DNA of 23,739 nucleotides from the NCBI GenBank assembly GCA_964654125.1, contig CAZZGG010000035.1, positions 1 to 23,739 of the forward strand, given 5' to 3'. Origin of the DNA: JAAYBY01 sp964654125 (lineage in GTDB: Bacteria; Bacillota; Clostridia; Saccharofermentanales; UBA5734). Position 1 is the first letter of the stretch. Every line of letters starts with the position of its first letter. A program made the position numbers and the translations under genes. Positions 7,315 through 15,651 of the stretch are shown here, piece by piece. Below the pieces are notes generated by a model. It searched no databases. It was given only the letters and a program-made list of their open reading frames with translations, and was not told the origin of the DNA.

Positions 7315-8403
7315 TTGTTTGAGAAAAAACTGACCCGTCAGATTATGGTCGGCTCTGTGCCGATCGGCGGCGGGGCTCCAATTGCTGTACAATCCATGAA
7401 CAATACAGACAGCCGTGATGTGGCTGCCAGCTTAAAACAGATTGAACAACTGGCCCAGGCTGGCTGTGAGATCACCCGCCTGGCCATACCTGACCAGGAG
7501 GCGGCCCGGGCCCTGGCCTTGATCAGGCCCCGTTCGCCCCTGCCCATTGTGGCTGATATCCATTTTGATTATCGGCTGGCCCTGGCGGCCATCCAGGCCG
7601 GAGCGGATAAGATCCGCATCAATCCCGGCAATATTGGCGGCCAGGACAAGCTGGCCCAGGTGGCCAGGGCCGCCAAAGAACATAAGATACCAATCCGGGT
7701 TGGGGTTAATTCCGGCTCCTTGAGCAGGCAGCTGGTCGACAAGCACGGTGGTGTTAATGCGGCAGCTCTAGTCGAATCTGCCTTGGAAGCCATTGCCATG
7801 CTGGAAGCCTGTGACTTTTATGATATTGTCGTTTCCATTAAAGCTGCCCGCCCCCTGCTCAATCTAGAGGCCTGCCGTCTCCTGTCTCAAAAAACTGACT
7901 ACCCCCTCCATATCGGGGTCACTGAAGCCGGCACCCTGCGTGAGGGCATTGTCCGTTCCGCCACCGGGATCGGCGCCCTGTTGGCCGAAGGTATCGGTGA
8001 CACCCTACGGGTCTCTTTAACTGCTGACCCGGTTGAGGAAGTGCGCACAGCCTGGCAGATCCTGGCCGCCCTTGAGCTGCGCCAGCGCGGGCCGGTCCTG
8101 ATCAGCTGTCCAACCTGCGGCCGCACAGAAGTTGACCTCAGCCAGGTGGCCCTGGAGGTGGAAGAGAAGCTGGCAGCCTACCAGGAGCCTTTGACAGTGG
8201 CTGTGATGGGCTGTGTGGTCAATGGGCCGGGCGAAGCGGCCCAGGCAGATATTGGCCTGGCCGGCTGCCGTGATTACTTTATTATTTTCGCCGCTGGCAA
8301 GCTTGTCAAAAGAGTCAGTCAGGCCGAAGCGGTCCCGGAACTATTTCGCCAGTTGGATCAGCTGATCAGCCAGCGCCAGCTCAGTAAAGGAAAACAGATA
8401 TAA
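7315..8403 (+). CDS. ispG: 4-Hydroxy-3-methylbut-2-enyl diphosphate synthase (flavodoxin or ferredoxin)
   Basis: IspG is the iron-sulfur enzyme that reduces MEcPP to HMBPP late in the MEP pathway. The N-terminal TIM barrel begins after GSVPIGGGAPIAVQSMNNTD and carries the DIHFDYRLAL and KIRINPGNIG patterns. The C-terminal 4Fe-4S domain has Cys265, Cys268 (CPTC), Cys300 (MGCVVNGPGE) and Glu307, all four cluster ligands. The 362 residues fit the two-domain form. The start is TTG at 7315, 7 bases after AGAGGG (7302-7307). An out-of-frame ATG at 7308 abuts that site and would make only MNLV before a stop. The gene is 19 bases after rseP, and its stop codon shares one base with the polC start. It is the second MEP enzyme in the run, along with dxr. 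Confidence 0.97.
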   Translation: MFEKKLTRQIMVGSVPIGGGAPIAVQSMNNTDSRDVAASLKQIEQLAQAGCEITRLAIPDQEAARALALIRPRSPLPIVADIHFDYRLALAAIQAGADKIRINPGNIGGQDKLAQVARAAKEHKIPIRVGVNSGSLSRQLVDKHGGVNAAALVESALEAIAMLEACDFYDIVVSIKAARPLLNLEACRLLSQKTDYPLHIGVTEAGTLREGIVRSATGIGALLAEGIGDTLRVSLTADPVEEVRTAWQILAALELRQRGPVLISCPTCGRTEVDLSQVALEVEEKLAAYQEPLTVAVMGCVVNGPGEAAQADIGLAGCRDYFIIFAAGKLVKRVSQAEAVPELFRQLDQLISQRQLSKGKQI

Positions 8404-11400
8404 TGAACCTCAGCTCTTTATCAGCCTTATGGCAGGCCCTGATTCCGCATAGTCAGCTCCAAGAACAACTGGAGCAACAAAGTGCCCTGGTCCAGGACAT
8501 CACAGTAGAAACAGAGCAGTCATTACGCCTGACCTGCCTTTTGGACCAGCCCTTGCCAGTGGACCTGCTCTGCCGGCTGGAAGCAGAAATGGAAGAGCAG
8601 CTGGCGATCAAGGAAGTCACTCTCTGCCAGTATTTTGCCGAGGACCTTGATGTCCAGGCCAGCAGCGCCTATGCAGCCAGCCTGCAGCCCTGGCTTTTGC
8701 GGCATCTGGAAAAGCAGGATGTCCTGGCCGCCTCCCTGGTGCGCCGGGCGGTCTTTTGCCAGTCGGACAGCTGCGTCTATCTGGAGCTGGACCACGCTGA
8801 CAGTATTTTACCTGAGCAGCTGGCAGCCTTAAGTGATTGCTTTCACGACAAGGTGGCCGGCACGACATCATTTTGCCTGCGCAGTGCCAGTGCCAGGCAA
8901 GAAGAGCTGAGCGATTATGCCCGGCGCCAGTTTCAGGCCCATACCAGCAAGGCCAATCAAATCCATGCGGAAAACGGTGCCAAGCTAGCCGCGGAAAAAC
9001 CTGCACCGGCCCGAACCCGGGCCAAAGGCGCCGGCTATGGCCGGATCAACCAGGAATTAAAGCAGGTGCCGATAGCTTCCCTGGACAGTGAGACAGGCCA
9101 GGCCTTGATTGAGGGCCAGGTCTTCGAAGAGGAAGTGCTGCCGGTCAGTAACGGCACCCGCCTGCTTTTTAAATTTAACCTGACCGACAAGACCAGCTCA
9201 ATTGCCTGCCTTTTATTCGCCAAGCCGGTTGATGAAGCCAGAATTAATGACATCCTGGCTGGCGGTTTTGTCCGCCTCAGTGCTGAAATCAGTTTTGACA
9301 GCCAGTTCAGCAAGGACCTGAGGGCCCGGGTCTTAGGCCTGGTCCCAGCCCAGCCCTGGCCTTTGCGCCAGGACCAGGCTGATAGCAAAAGAGTCGAATT
9401 GCATGCCCACACCAAGATGAGTGCCAAGGACGCTGTCTGTGAACCGGCTGAATTGGTCCGCCTGGCCGCCCGCCTGGGCCATCCGGCAGTGGCCATCACT
9501 GACCATGGTGTGGTCCAGGCCTTCCCTGATGCCGCCCAGGCCTGTGCCAAAGAGGCGGCAGCCGGCCGGCCGATCAAGCTGATCTATGGTATGGAAGGCT
9601 ATCTGGTCGATGATTTTGCCTGTGTTGCCTACCTGGCGGATTCAGAAGACCTGTCCGATGGCTTTGTCGCCCTGGATGTGGAGACAACCGGCCTGGACAG
9701 CAGTCAGGACAAGCTGATCGAAGTGGCGGCGGTCCACTTTGCCCCGGATGGCCGGGGTGGCTTTAGCCCGGCTGACCAGCTGGTCAGTTATATCCAGCCC
9801 GGCCTGGCCCTGCCCGACAAGATCAAGAGCATCACCGGCATCACGGATGAGATGCTGGTCGGAGCACCGGCTGCAGCTGAAGTCATGCTAAAGCTGGCCG
9901 CCTGGCTGGGCAAGCGGCCCCTGGTGGCCCATAATGCCCTTTTTGACCTGGGCTTTTTGCGCCAGGCCGGCCAAGAGCTGGATCCACCCCTAAAATTTAA
10001 CCCGCCCCTTTTTGATACCCTGGCCCTGGCCCGTACCATGCTGCCCGATTTGAAAAACCACCGCCTGGCCACTGTGGCCAGTCATCTGGCAGTTACACTA
10101 GACCAGGCCCACCGGGCCGCAGCCGACGCTGTGGCCTGCGGCCAGATCTTCTGCCAGCTCTGGCAAAAAAGTGCAGCTAAAACAGGCGCTGACCTGAACA
10201 GGCTAGCCGGTCGGCTCAGCCAGGCTGAGGTGCGGGAACATAAAAGAAAAGTCCACCATATCACCTTATTAGCTGGTGATAAGCTGGGCCTTTACCATCT
10301 CTACCGCCTGGTGTCGTTATCCCATCTGGACTACTTTCACAGCCGGCCCCGTCTGCCGCGCAGCCTGATCAGTTACTTCGGCCATGGCCTTATCATCGGC
10401 AGCGCCTGCGAGGCCGGAGAGGTCTTCAGCCTGGCCCTGGAACACTATCTGGCAGCCGGACGTGACTTGGGCCAGGCCCTGGCCGGCCTAGATAACAAAA
10501 AAAACCTGCCCATCGGCCGTTTCTATGATTACTTTGAGGTCATGCCCCTCAGTAACAATCAGTTCTATCTGTCTAATCCGGACAGCGGCCTGACCAGTCA
10601 AGAGGACCTGCAAAATTTGGTCCGTCTTATCTTAGCCTGGGGTAAAAAACTAAGAAAACCTGTCTGTGCCACAGGTGATGTGCACTTTTTAGAAAAGGAC
10701 GATGCCATCTTAAGGGCCATGCTGATGGCGGCAGACGGCTATCCTGATTTTGACGAGCAGGCCGAGCTTTACTTCCACACCACTGACGATATGCTGGCTG
10801 AATTTTCCTACCTGGAGCCAGAGGATGCCCGGGATGTTGTCATTAACAACACCCAGGCCATTGCCCGGCGGGTCAGCTCCGAGCTGGTGCCTTTCCCGGC
10901 CGGGTCCTACCCACCCGTGATAGAAACCGCTGATGACGATATCCGTGAGCTGACCTGGACCCGGGCCCAAGAGCTTTACCTGCACGAGGGCCAGTTGCCG
11001 GAACAGGTCAAGCAGCGGATCGAGGAAGAACTTAAATCCATCATTGAAAATGATTTCAGTGTCATGTACTACATCGCCCACCGCCTGGTCAAAAAATCCA
11101 ATCAGGACGGCTACCTGGTCGGTTCACGCGGTTCGGTCGGCTCCTCCCTGGTCGCCTATCTTTGTGGTATAACCGAAGTCAATCCGCTGGCGCCCCACTA
11201 TCTGTGCCCGGCTTGCCGCTATGCCAGTTTTGCCGGCCAGGGCGAATATGGTTCCGGTTTTGACCTGCCGGCCCAGGACTGCCCTGAATGTGGCACAGCT
11301 CTTTTAGGCGAAGGCCAGGACATACCCTTTGCCACATTCTTAGGCTTCACCGGTGATAAGCAGCCTGATATTGACCTGAATTTTTCCGGCGAATACCAGC

Positions 11401-12797
11401 CCCGGGCCCACAAGTACACTGAGGAGATGTTTGGCCAGGGCTACACCTACCGGGCCGGCACGATCAGCGGCTTTGCCTTGAAAAATGCCCAGGCCATAGT
11501 CCACAAATATTTTGAGGCCAAGCAGCAGCCCGTCACCCAGGCTGAAGTCAGCCGCCTGGCTGCCGGCCTGATCGGGGTGCGGCGCACAACCGGCCAGCAT
11601 CCCGGTGGCATTGTTGTTGTGCCCAAAGACCGCGAGATCTATGATTTTACACCGGTCCAGTATCCGGCCAACCGGGCCGCCAATGGTATTGTCACCACCC
11701 ATTTTGATTTTAATGCCCTGCAGGAGACTATCTTGAAACTGGATATCCTGGGCCATGATGATCCGACCATGCTGAGGCTGCTCGGTGATATGACCGGGGT
11801 AGATGTGGCTACCATCCCGGTGCCGGATCCCCAGGTCATGACTCTTTTCACCTCCAGCAAAGCCCTGGGCTTTGGCCCAGATGATCTGCAGCTGGACAGT
11901 GCCACCCTGGGCCTGCCTGAGATGGGTACCTTCATGGCTAGGGACATGATCAAGGAGACCCAGCCGACCCGTTTTTATGACCTGGTCCAGCTGATGGGCC
12001 TGTCCCATGGCACCGATGTCTGGAAGGGCAATGCCCAGGACCTGATCAGGCAGGGTATCTGCACCATTGAGCAGGTGATCGGCTGCCGTGACAGTATCAT
12101 GACTGAGCTGATTTATGATGGTCTGCCGGCCAAGGAGGCCTTCACTATCATGGAGCAGGTGCGCAAGGGGCGCGGCTTGACCCAGGAGCAAGAAGACCTG
12201 ATGCGGCAAAACAAGGTCCAGGAATGGTATATTGAATCCTGCAAGAAGATCCGCTACATGTTCCCCAAGGCCCATGCTGTGGCCTACACCATCTCAGCCC
12301 TGCGCATAGCCTGGTTCAAGATTAATTATCCGGAGGCTTATTATTGTGCCTATTTCACGGTGCGGGCAGTTGAGTTTGACTGTCTGTTAATGTGCCGGCC
12401 CCAGGCCCAGATCCGTCAGGAGCGCGAGAAACTGCGCCGCAACTGGCGCGAGAATTCAGACAAGGAACAGCGCACCTACTATATCCTGGAAATCGTTGAG
12501 GAAATGCTGCTGCGGGGAATCCGCTTCTTGCCGGTCGACCTGCATAAGTCGGCTGCCCAGCAGTTCTTACAGGTGGGGCCGGGCCAGATCCTGCCCCCTC
12601 TGGACAGTATTCCGGCGGTCAGCCCGGCTGTGGCCGGCCAGATAGCCGCCGCCCGCCAGGCGGGTCCTTTCAAGACCCAGGATGAGCTGGAGCGCCGGGC
12701 CGGCTTAGGTCCTGCCATCATGGAAAACCTGCGTGAGGCCGGCTGCCTGGCCGATCTGCCCCAGTCCAGCCAGATCAGCCTGTTTGACTTGATGTAA
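8403..12797 (+). CDS. polC: DNA polymerase III alpha subunit, PolC type
   Basis: This is the replicative polymerase of Firmicutes, with a built-in 3'-5' proofreading exonuclease. The domains run: N-terminal domain, an OB-fold region about residues 210-320, then the PHP domain starting near 330 (HAHTKMSAKDAV) into which the exonuclease is inserted. The exonuclease has all DEDDh residues: Asp425, Glu427, Asp515, His570 and Asp575. The PHP domain resumes through the TGDVHFL segment. A four-Cys zinc module is Cys935, Cys938, Cys960 and Cys963. The palm carries Asp989 and Asp991 in PDIDLNF. The protein ends with QISLF (1457-1461), a typical beta-clamp binding motif close to the QLSLF end of B. subtilis PolC. 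At 1464 residues it has normal family length. The ATG overlaps the ispG stop by one base (TAATG). Confidence 0.98.
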   Translation: MNLSSLSALWQALIPHSQLQEQLEQQSALVQDITVETEQSLRLTCLLDQPLPVDLLCRLEAEMEEQLAIKEVTLCQYFAEDLDVQASSAYAASLQPWLLRHLEKQDVLAASLVRRAVFCQSDSCVYLELDHADSILPEQLAALSDCFHDKVAGTTSFCLRSASARQEELSDYARRQFQAHTSKANQIHAENGAKLAAEKPAPARTRAKGAGYGRINQELKQVPIASLDSETGQALIEGQVFEEEVLPVSNGTRLLFKFNLTDKTSSIACLLFAKPVDEARINDILAGGFVRLSAEISFDSQFSKDLRARVLGLVPAQPWPLRQDQADSKRVELHAHTKMSAKDAVCEPAELVRLAARLGHPAVAITDHGVVQAFPDAAQACAKEAAAGRPIKLIYGMEGYLVDDFACVAYLADSEDLSDGFVALDVETTGLDSSQDKLIEVAAVHFAPDGRGGFSPADQLVSYIQPGLALPDKIKSITGITDEMLVGAPAAAEVMLKLAAWLGKRPLVAHNALFDLGFLRQAGQELDPPLKFNPPLFDTLALARTMLPDLKNHRLATVASHLAVTLDQAHRAAADAVACGQIFCQLWQKSAAKTGADLNRLAGRLSQAEVREHKRKVHHITLLAGDKLGLYHLYRLVSLSHLDYFHSRPRLPRSLISYFGHGLIIGSACEAGEVFSLALEHYLAAGRDLGQALAGLDNKKNLPIGRFYDYFEVMPLSNNQFYLSNPDSGLTSQEDLQNLVRLILAWGKKLRKPVCATGDVHFLEKDDAILRAMLMAADGYPDFDEQAELYFHTTDDMLAEFSYLEPEDARDVVINNTQAIARRVSSELVPFPAGSYPPVIETADDDIRELTWTRAQELYLHEGQLPEQVKQRIEEELKSIIENDFSVMYYIAHRLVKKSNQDGYLVGSRGSVGSSLVAYLCGITEVNPLAPHYLCPACRYASFAGQGEYGSGFDLPAQDCPECGTALLGEGQDIPFATFLGFTGDKQPDIDLNFSGEYQPRAHKYTEEMFGQGYTYRAGTISGFALKNAQAIVHKYFEAKQQPVTQAEVSRLAAGLIGVRRTTGQHPGGIVVVPKDREIYDFTPVQYPANRAANGIVTTHFDFNALQETILKLDILGHDDPTMLRLLGDMTGVDVATIPVPDPQVMTLFTSSKALGFGPDDLQLDSATLGLPEMGTFMARDMIKETQPTRFYDLVQLMGLSHGTDVWKGNAQDLIRQGICTIEQVIGCRDSIMTELIYDGLPAKEAFTIMEQVRKGRGLTQEQEDLMRQNKVQEWYIESCKKIRYMFPKAHAVAYTISALRIAWFKINYPEAYYCAYFTVRAVEFDCLLMCRPQAQIRQEREKLRRNWRENSDKEQRTYYILEIVEEMLLRGIRFLPVDLHKSAAQQFLQVGPGQILPPLDSIPAVSPAVAGQIAAARQAGPFKTQDELERRAGLGPAIMENLREAGCLADLPQSSQISLFDLM

Positions 12798-12798
12798 G

Positions 12799-15075
12799 AT
12801 GGATAACACACAGCCAGCCAGATACTGCCAGGTGGCCCTGCGTGATGCAGGCCTGGCCTTTGACCGCCCCTATACCTATAGCATTCCGGCCCAGCTGGCC
12901 GGCCAAATCAGCCTGGGCAGTTATGTCGAGGTGCCTTTTGGCAAGGCCAACCGCCTGGAGAGGGCCTTTGTCACAGCCTGTCCCGTCCAGGCTGACCAGT
13001 CGCTTCAGATCAAGCCCCTGGCCCGTCTGCTTGCGCCCCGGCCTGTCCTGCGCCCGGACCAGATCAGGCTGGCCGCCAGCATGTGCAGCCAGCTGGTCTG
13101 CACTTTGGGCTCAGCCCTCAGCTGCATGGTGCCGGCTGCTGTGGCCGCCCGCCAGGACCGCTCGGTCAAGATGGCAGAGCTGAAGGACCCGGCTGAAGCC
13201 AGCCGGCGTCTGGCCGGCGGTGAGATCAGCCGCCTCGGCCAATTGCGGGTAGTGGAACTGCTGCTGGAATGTGAAATGGCTCCCGTCCAGGAGATCATGG
13301 ACGCCTGCCAGGTTTCCCGCTCTGTTTTAAACACCCTGGCTAAAAATGACTGGCTGGTTTTTTTCGACAGGCGTCAGCCGCCCCCACCGGCCGCAGAGGC
13401 TGATTATGAACTGGTTTCGCCCTGGACAGCTAATCCGGACCAGGCGGCTGCAATCAAGGCTATTTGTGGGGCAGTGCAGGAGCCACCAGCTGCCAGCCGG
13501 GAATTTTTACTTTTTGGGGTGACCGGCAGCGGCAAAACTGAAGTCTACCTGCAGGCGGCCAAGGAGATTACAAGCAGCGGTAAGACAGCCCTGATCCTGG
13601 TGCCCGAAATAGCCCTGACCCCCCAGATGATCAGCCGGATCCGCTCCCGTTTTGGCCCGGCTGTGGCCCTTTTACACAGCCGGCTGACCCCGGCCCAGCG
13701 CTATGCCCAGTGGCAGCTGATCTGGCAGGAAAAGGTCCAGGTCGTGGTCGGGGCCCGCTCGGCCATCTTTGCCCCTTTGCGTGAGATCGGCCTGATCGTG
13801 ATCGATGAAGAACAGGAAACCACCTATAAATCAGAAACCCACCCCCGCTACCATGTGCGCGATATAGCCCGGCTGCGCTCAGCCGAGCATGGCGCTGCCC
13901 TGGTCCTGGGCTCAGCCACCCCGGCTGTGGAGACCTATTATCAGACAGTGGCCGGCCAAAGCCAGCTGCTCAGCCTGCCCAGCCGGATCAGCCGGGCCGG
14001 GCTGGCCCAAACAGAAATAGTCGACATGCGGGCAGAGCTAAATAGCGGCAACCGCAGTATCTTCAGCCGAGGCCTGCAAAAGGCCATGCTGGAGGCCTTC
14101 TCTAAACAGCAGCAGGCCATGATTTTTATCAACCGGCGCGGCTTTGCTGGCTTTGTGCTCTGCCGCAACTGCGGCCATATTGTGCGCTGTAATGAGTGCA
14201 GCGTCTCACTGACCATCCACATCGACCAGCATGGCCTAGAGGATAAGCAAAAGACCCAGCTGATCTGCCACTACTGCGGCCGGATCAGGCCGCAGCCGGC
14301 CAGTTGCCCCGAATGCGGCAGCAGGCAGATCGGCCGCTTTGGTGCTGGCACCCAGCAGGTCGAGGCTGCCTTCAACCATGAATTTGCGCCCCACAAGGCC
14401 CTGCGCATGGACCAGGACACGACTGTGGGCAAGGATGCCCATGCCCGTATCCTGGCCAGTTTTGAACAAGGTGAAGCCAGTGCCCTGATCGGCACCCAGA
14501 TGATTGCCAAGGGCCATGATTTTGCCAATGTGACTGTGGCCGGTGTTCTGGCAGCTGACCTGATGCTGGGGATTTCGGATTTCCGGGCCCCGGAAAGGGC
14601 CTTCCAGCTGATCACCCAGGCGGCCGGCCGGGCTGGCCGCGGCACTGAGCCGGGCCGGGTCTTTATCCAGGCTTATAATATTGATGACTTTGCCATCCGC
14701 CATGCGGCTGCCCAGGATTATCCCGGTTTTTTCGGCCAGGAACTGGCCTACCGGCAAAAGATGGGCTATCCGCCCTTTGGTGCGCTTTGTTCCTTGACGG
14801 TCAGCTCCCTGGCTGAGGCAGCCGCCCGGGAAAAATGCCAGCAGATTGCTGCCCGCTGCCGCCAGATCCAAAAAGAGCAGGGTCTTGACAAAGTTAGTCT
14901 ACTAGGCCCGGCCCAGGCCCCGGTCTACCGGATCAGGAAGCGCTACCGCTGGCGAATCCTGCTGAAAAGTCCGCAAAGAGAGGAACTGGTCCTTTTGGTC
15001 GGGCCCCTGCAAAGGGAGTTTGCCGGCGGCGAGGCGGCCCTGGCTGTTGACTTTGACCCTTATAGCCTGCTCTAA
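12799..15075 (+). CDS. priA: Primosomal protein N', replication restart helicase PriA
   Basis: PriA recognises stalled forks and reloads the replicative helicase. The N-terminal 3' DNA-binding domain precedes a superfamily 2 helicase with Walker A GVTGSGKT (240-247, Lys246) and Walker B DEEQ (336-339, usually DEEH). Further blocks are IGTQMIAKGHDFANV and QLITQAAGRAGRG. The zinc-binding domain has all eight cysteines: 455, 458, 464, 467, 490, 493, 503 and 506. The spacer between Cys467 and Cys490 looks longer than usual, with an extra polar stretch around residues 476-487. The 758 residues are normal. ATG starts one base after the polC stop, with no clear Shine-Dalgarno, so it may be translated by reinitiation. 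In B. subtilis priA is not next to polC, so this join is unusual. Confidence 0.95.
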   Translation: MDNTQPARYCQVALRDAGLAFDRPYTYSIPAQLAGQISLGSYVEVPFGKANRLERAFVTACPVQADQSLQIKPLARLLAPRPVLRPDQIRLAASMCSQLVCTLGSALSCMVPAAVAARQDRSVKMAELKDPAEASRRLAGGEISRLGQLRVVELLLECEMAPVQEIMDACQVSRSVLNTLAKNDWLVFFDRRQPPPPAAEADYELVSPWTANPDQAAAIKAICGAVQEPPAASREFLLFGVTGSGKTEVYLQAAKEITSSGKTALILVPEIALTPQMISRIRSRFGPAVALLHSRLTPAQRYAQWQLIWQEKVQVVVGARSAIFAPLREIGLIVIDEEQETTYKSETHPRYHVRDIARLRSAEHGAALVLGSATPAVETYYQTVAGQSQLLSLPSRISRAGLAQTEIVDMRAELNSGNRSIFSRGLQKAMLEAFSKQQQAMIFINRRGFAGFVLCRNCGHIVRCNECSVSLTIHIDQHGLEDKQKTQLICHYCGRIRPQPASCPECGSRQIGRFGAGTQQVEAAFNHEFAPHKALRMDQDTTVGKDAHARILASFEQGEASALIGTQMIAKGHDFANVTVAGVLAADLMLGISDFRAPERAFQLITQAAGRAGRGTEPGRVFIQAYNIDDFAIRHAAAQDYPGFFGQELAYRQKMGYPPFGALCSLTVSSLAEAAAREKCQQIAARCRQIQKEQGLDKVSLLGPAQAPVYRIRKRYRWRILLKSPQREELVLLVGPLQREFAGGEAALAVDFDPYSLL

Positions 15076-15101
15076 GCTGAATATTTTGTAACAAGGCGAA
15101 C

Positions 15102-15130
15102 AGACCGTCCCTGGCGTGATCTGTTATAAT
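15102..15130 (+). promoter_or_regulatory. Extended -10 promoter ahead of def
   Basis: The -10 box TATAAT (15125-15130) is consensus and is preceded by TG at 15122-15123 (TGTTATAAT), the extended -10 form. The -35 region 17 bases upstream (AGACCG, 15102-15107) is poor, which extended -10 promoters tolerate. The predicted start is near 15137, so the leader is about 50 bases. AACAGA (15099-15104) and TCTGTT (15120-15125) form a six-base inverted repeat across the spacer, possibly chance. It begins the def-fmt-...-rpe transcript. Confidence 0.65.
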
Positions 15131-15150
15131 TAGGGTTGGCAAATAAGAAA

Positions 15151-15169
15151 GATCAGGCAGGGCCTGATC
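15151..15169 (+). promoter_or_regulatory. Leader hairpin upstream of def
   Basis: GATCAGGC (15151-15158) and GCCTGATC (15162-15169) form a perfect 8-bp stem with a three-base loop AGG, lying between the predicted transcript start and the def Shine-Dalgarno (15171-15176). There is no T tract, so it is not an intrinsic terminator for priA. It could affect mRNA stability, or hinder ribosome access to the nearby binding site. Confidence 0.4.
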
Positions 15170-15186
15170 GAAAGGAATGATGTAAG

Positions 15187-15651
15187 ATGGCACTGCGCAA
15201 TATTATTACAGAAGAAGATGCATTACTGCGCAAGGTCAGCCGGCCTGTGGAACGCTTTGATGAGCGTTTGGCGGAGCTGGTCGCAGATATGCTCGAAACC
15301 ATGGCGGCCAATAACGGGATTGGCCTGGCAGCTGTCCAGGTCGGTATCCTGCGCCGCATCTTTGTTATGGATATAAATGACGGGGAGGGACCCTATGTCC
15401 TGATCAACCCGCAGATCATAAAAGAAGACGGTGAACAGGTGGGCCAGGAAGGCTGCCTTTCTGTGCCGGGCCGCTGGGGCGATGTTAAACGGCCGGCCCG
15501 GGTCACCCTTCAGGCCCAGGATCAGACCGGCCAGAGCTTTGAGCTGGAAGCTGATGGTCTTTTGGCTGTCTGTGCTTGCCATGAATATGATCATCTTGAT
15601 GGCATCTTGTTCAGGGATAAGGTGATCGGGGAGCTGGAAAGCAGTGAGTAA
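15187..15651 (+). CDS. def: Peptide deformylase
   Basis: This metal hydrolase removes the formyl group from the initiator Met of nascent proteins at the ribosome exit. All three signature motifs are present: motif I GIGLAAVQ (44-51), motif II EGCLS with metal-binding Cys90, and motif III HEYDH with His132, Glu133 and His136 (usually HExDH). At 154 residues it is a compact type 1 form, close to other Clostridia-type enzymes. AAAGGA (15171-15176) is 10 bases before ATG. Between the two is a minimal ATG-ATG-TAA one base upstream of the start, which mirrors the polC-priA junction. It is first in its operon and overlaps fmt by 8 bases, coupling removal of formyl to its addition. Confidence 0.96.
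   Translation: MALRNIITEEDALLRKVSRPVERFDERLAELVADMLETMAANNGIGLAAVQVGILRRIFVMDINDGEGPYVLINPQIIKEDGEQVGQEGCLSVPGRWGDVKRPARVTLQAQDQTGQSFELEADGLLAVCACHEYDHLDGILFRDKVIGELESSE

Noticed and set aside
11340..12275. 311-codon open frame on the - strand inside polC
   Set aside because: It is antisense to the conserved PolC catalytic core, has no binding site or recognisable domain, and such frames are expected in GC-rich genes with this codon use.
14674..14679. TATAAT inside priA as an internal promoter
   Set aside because: The position of the -35 reads CGGGCC and no extended -10 is present. It is explained by the coding sequence.
14236..14871. 211-codon open frame on the - strand inside priA
   Set aside because: It lies over the PriA zinc and helicase motifs and has no recognisable protein features. 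It is a shadow of the real gene.
15099..15125. AACAGA...TCTGTT inverted repeat in the def promoter as an operator
   Set aside because: It is only six bases per arm with a free-length gap, so chance is likely. It is mentioned with the promoter but not claimed as a site.
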